This document shows, piece by piece, positions 6,685 to 7,354 of a stretch of 7,354 bases of DNA. Source of the stretch: a bacterium (GTDB taxonomy: Bacteria; Latescibacterota; UBA2968; GCA-2709665); NCBI GenBank assembly GCA_027619145.1, contig JAQCGA010000195.1, positions 1 to 7,354 of the forward strand. Direction: 5' to 3'. A program made the translations under genes and the position numbers. The stretch's first letter is position 1. Every line of letters begins with the position of its first letter. The notes beneath the pieces are model-generated. The model did no database searches. It worked only from the letters and a program-made list of their open reading frames with translations, and was not told the origin of the DNA.

Positions 6685-7209
6685 ATGCGATGCCTACTTA
6701 TTGCCTGTTATTTTCTGATTATTCCTGGCCTTCTACTTTCGTGCACCAAGAAAGTAGATTCTCCAACCGCCAATGAAAACGTAGCCACACCTGAGCCCGT
6801 GAAAGGATGGGCCGGCAAATACAGGGGTACTGGAACGATCATTAGAGAAGACTATACTTCTGGTGAGGCACCAAGGTTAAACATTGAACCCTTCCACACA
6901 GTAGACACACTTCGACTGAACTACCCGCTCACCCTTGAAATGGATTCCCTGGCAGTCTTGGTAACGTTTGATGACGACAGTCTTGGCGTTTCCTTTGTCC
7001 ATGGCCCAGGGCTTCTCCGTACCCTCACAGAAGAAAGGTTCTTACTCACACAGTATTACTCACACAACATAGTCGAAACCTGCGGCTTCATTAAAAACCT
7101 GGAAACCAGGAATGTGGAAGGTAGCATACGATATGATTTTCACTCTGAATCAACGGTCTACCACTGGAAGAAAATTATCTCTATTAGAGCAAAAAAAAGC
7201 ATACCGTAA
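6685..7209 (+). CDS. Small lipoprotein of unknown function
   Basis: A 174-residue protein whose first 20 residues form a lipoprotein signal peptide with lipobox LLSC; C20 would be the lipidated residue. After it come KK and a short flexible linker rich in T, N and P. A compact domain begins at WAGKYRGTGTI (about residue 47). Alternating hydrophobic and polar stretches to the end (TLRLNYPLTLEM, VLVTF, GSIRYDF, KIISIRAK) suggest a mostly beta fold, perhaps a small barrel. I cannot name the family. D after the CKK motif is not at the +2 site, so inner-membrane retention by the classical rule is not predicted. Outer-membrane attachment is plausible. It is the last gene of the rightward run. Confidence 0.85.
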   Translation: MRCLLIACYFLIIPGLLLSCTKKVDSPTANENVATPEPVKGWAGKYRGTGTIIREDYTSGEAPRLNIEPFHTVDTLRLNYPLTLEMDSLAVLVTFDDDSLGVSFVHGPGLLRTLTEERFLLTQYYSHNIVETCGFIKNLETRNVEGSIRYDFHSESTVYHWKKIISIRAKKSIP

Positions 7210-7241
7210 AAACCCTGATGCAAGATGTCTTCAAAAAAGTG

Positions 7242-7269
7242 TTGATGTCCGAATTTGTAACCCTATAGA
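7242..7269 (+). promoter_or_regulatory. Weak candidate promoter toward a gene right of the window
   Basis: TTGATG (7242-7247), 16 nt, and TATAGA (7264-7269) each match the sigma-70 consensus at four of six bases. No coding start follows inside the window, so this is only a possibility. Confidence 0.2.
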
Positions 7270-7311
7270 AACTCATGCATAGTTTAATGCCATGAAGATA
7301 AGCGTTTCAGA

Positions 7312-7347
7312 CCCCTCCCCCCGGCCCCTCCCCGACACGGAGAGGGG
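7312..7347. repeat. C-rich palindromic intergenic repeat
   Basis: CCCCTCCCC occurs twice (7312-7320 and 7325-7333). The second copy begins a hairpin: CCCCTC (7325-7330) pairs with GAGGGG (7342-7347), and after one C/A mismatch CCG-(wait base C)-type pairing continues as CCG (7332-7334) with CGG (7338-7340) around loop ACA. Similar C-rich/G-rich palindromes occur as dispersed repeats between genes in several bacterial phyla. No T-run follows, so it is not a typical terminator. It runs close to the window edge and may continue. Confidence 0.55.
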
Positions 7348-7354
7348 AGAAAAC

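Noticed and set aside
7210..7311. Terminator after the lipoprotein gene
   Set aside because: I found no GC-rich stem followed by a T-run in this stretch.

Overview
The window looks like part of a Gram-negative bacterial genome, most likely from an uncultured lineage of the FCB superphylum (Latescibacterota, Marinimicrobia and relatives). This is inferred from gene style. The features are secreted proteins with dockerin-like DxNxDG repeats followed by xDFxxF, a lipoprotein with a classical lipobox, and a relic of a FlgD-like/type IX-secretion-style C-terminal tail (SGVYIYKI...). No rRNA or marker gene is present, so the taxonomy is tentative.

Left part (1-4670, minus strand): one uninterrupted reading frame of 1556 codons that runs off the left edge. 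It encodes a huge exported multidomain protein. In order it has a signal peptide, two dockerin/EF-hand loops, a von Willebrand A domain with a complete MIDAS, an Ig-like segment, an FGE/SUMF1-like domain, a carboxypeptidase-regulatory-like (CPR) beta domain, a second FGE-like domain, five more tandem CPR-like repeats, and the start of a leucine-rich repeat region. The FGE+CPR module is a tandem duplication with an exact period of 327 residues. Both FGE-like domains lack the two catalytic cysteines, so they are probably binding or structural rather than enzymatic.

Centre (4671-4917): a divergent intergenic region. A good sigma-70-type promoter (TTGACG, 17 nt, TATACT) reads leftward into the giant gene. 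Its leader of about 170 nt can fold into a helix enclosing two hairpins, followed by a Rho-independent terminator just before the ribosome binding site. This is the layout of a transcription attenuator or riboswitch.

Right part (4918-7209, plus strand): three consecutive exported proteins. They are an SH3-like protein of unknown role, a protein with a BsuPI-like N-terminal half and dockerin-like calcium-binding repeats, and a small lipoprotein. Between the first two lies the last ~27 codons of a FlgD-like/T9SS-tail gene whose body is gone. The window ends in a C-rich palindromic intergenic repeat.

The overall theme is the cell envelope and surface: adhesion, calcium-stabilised modules and possible protein-protein interaction. 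There is no metabolic, defence, RNA or mobile-element gene in the window.
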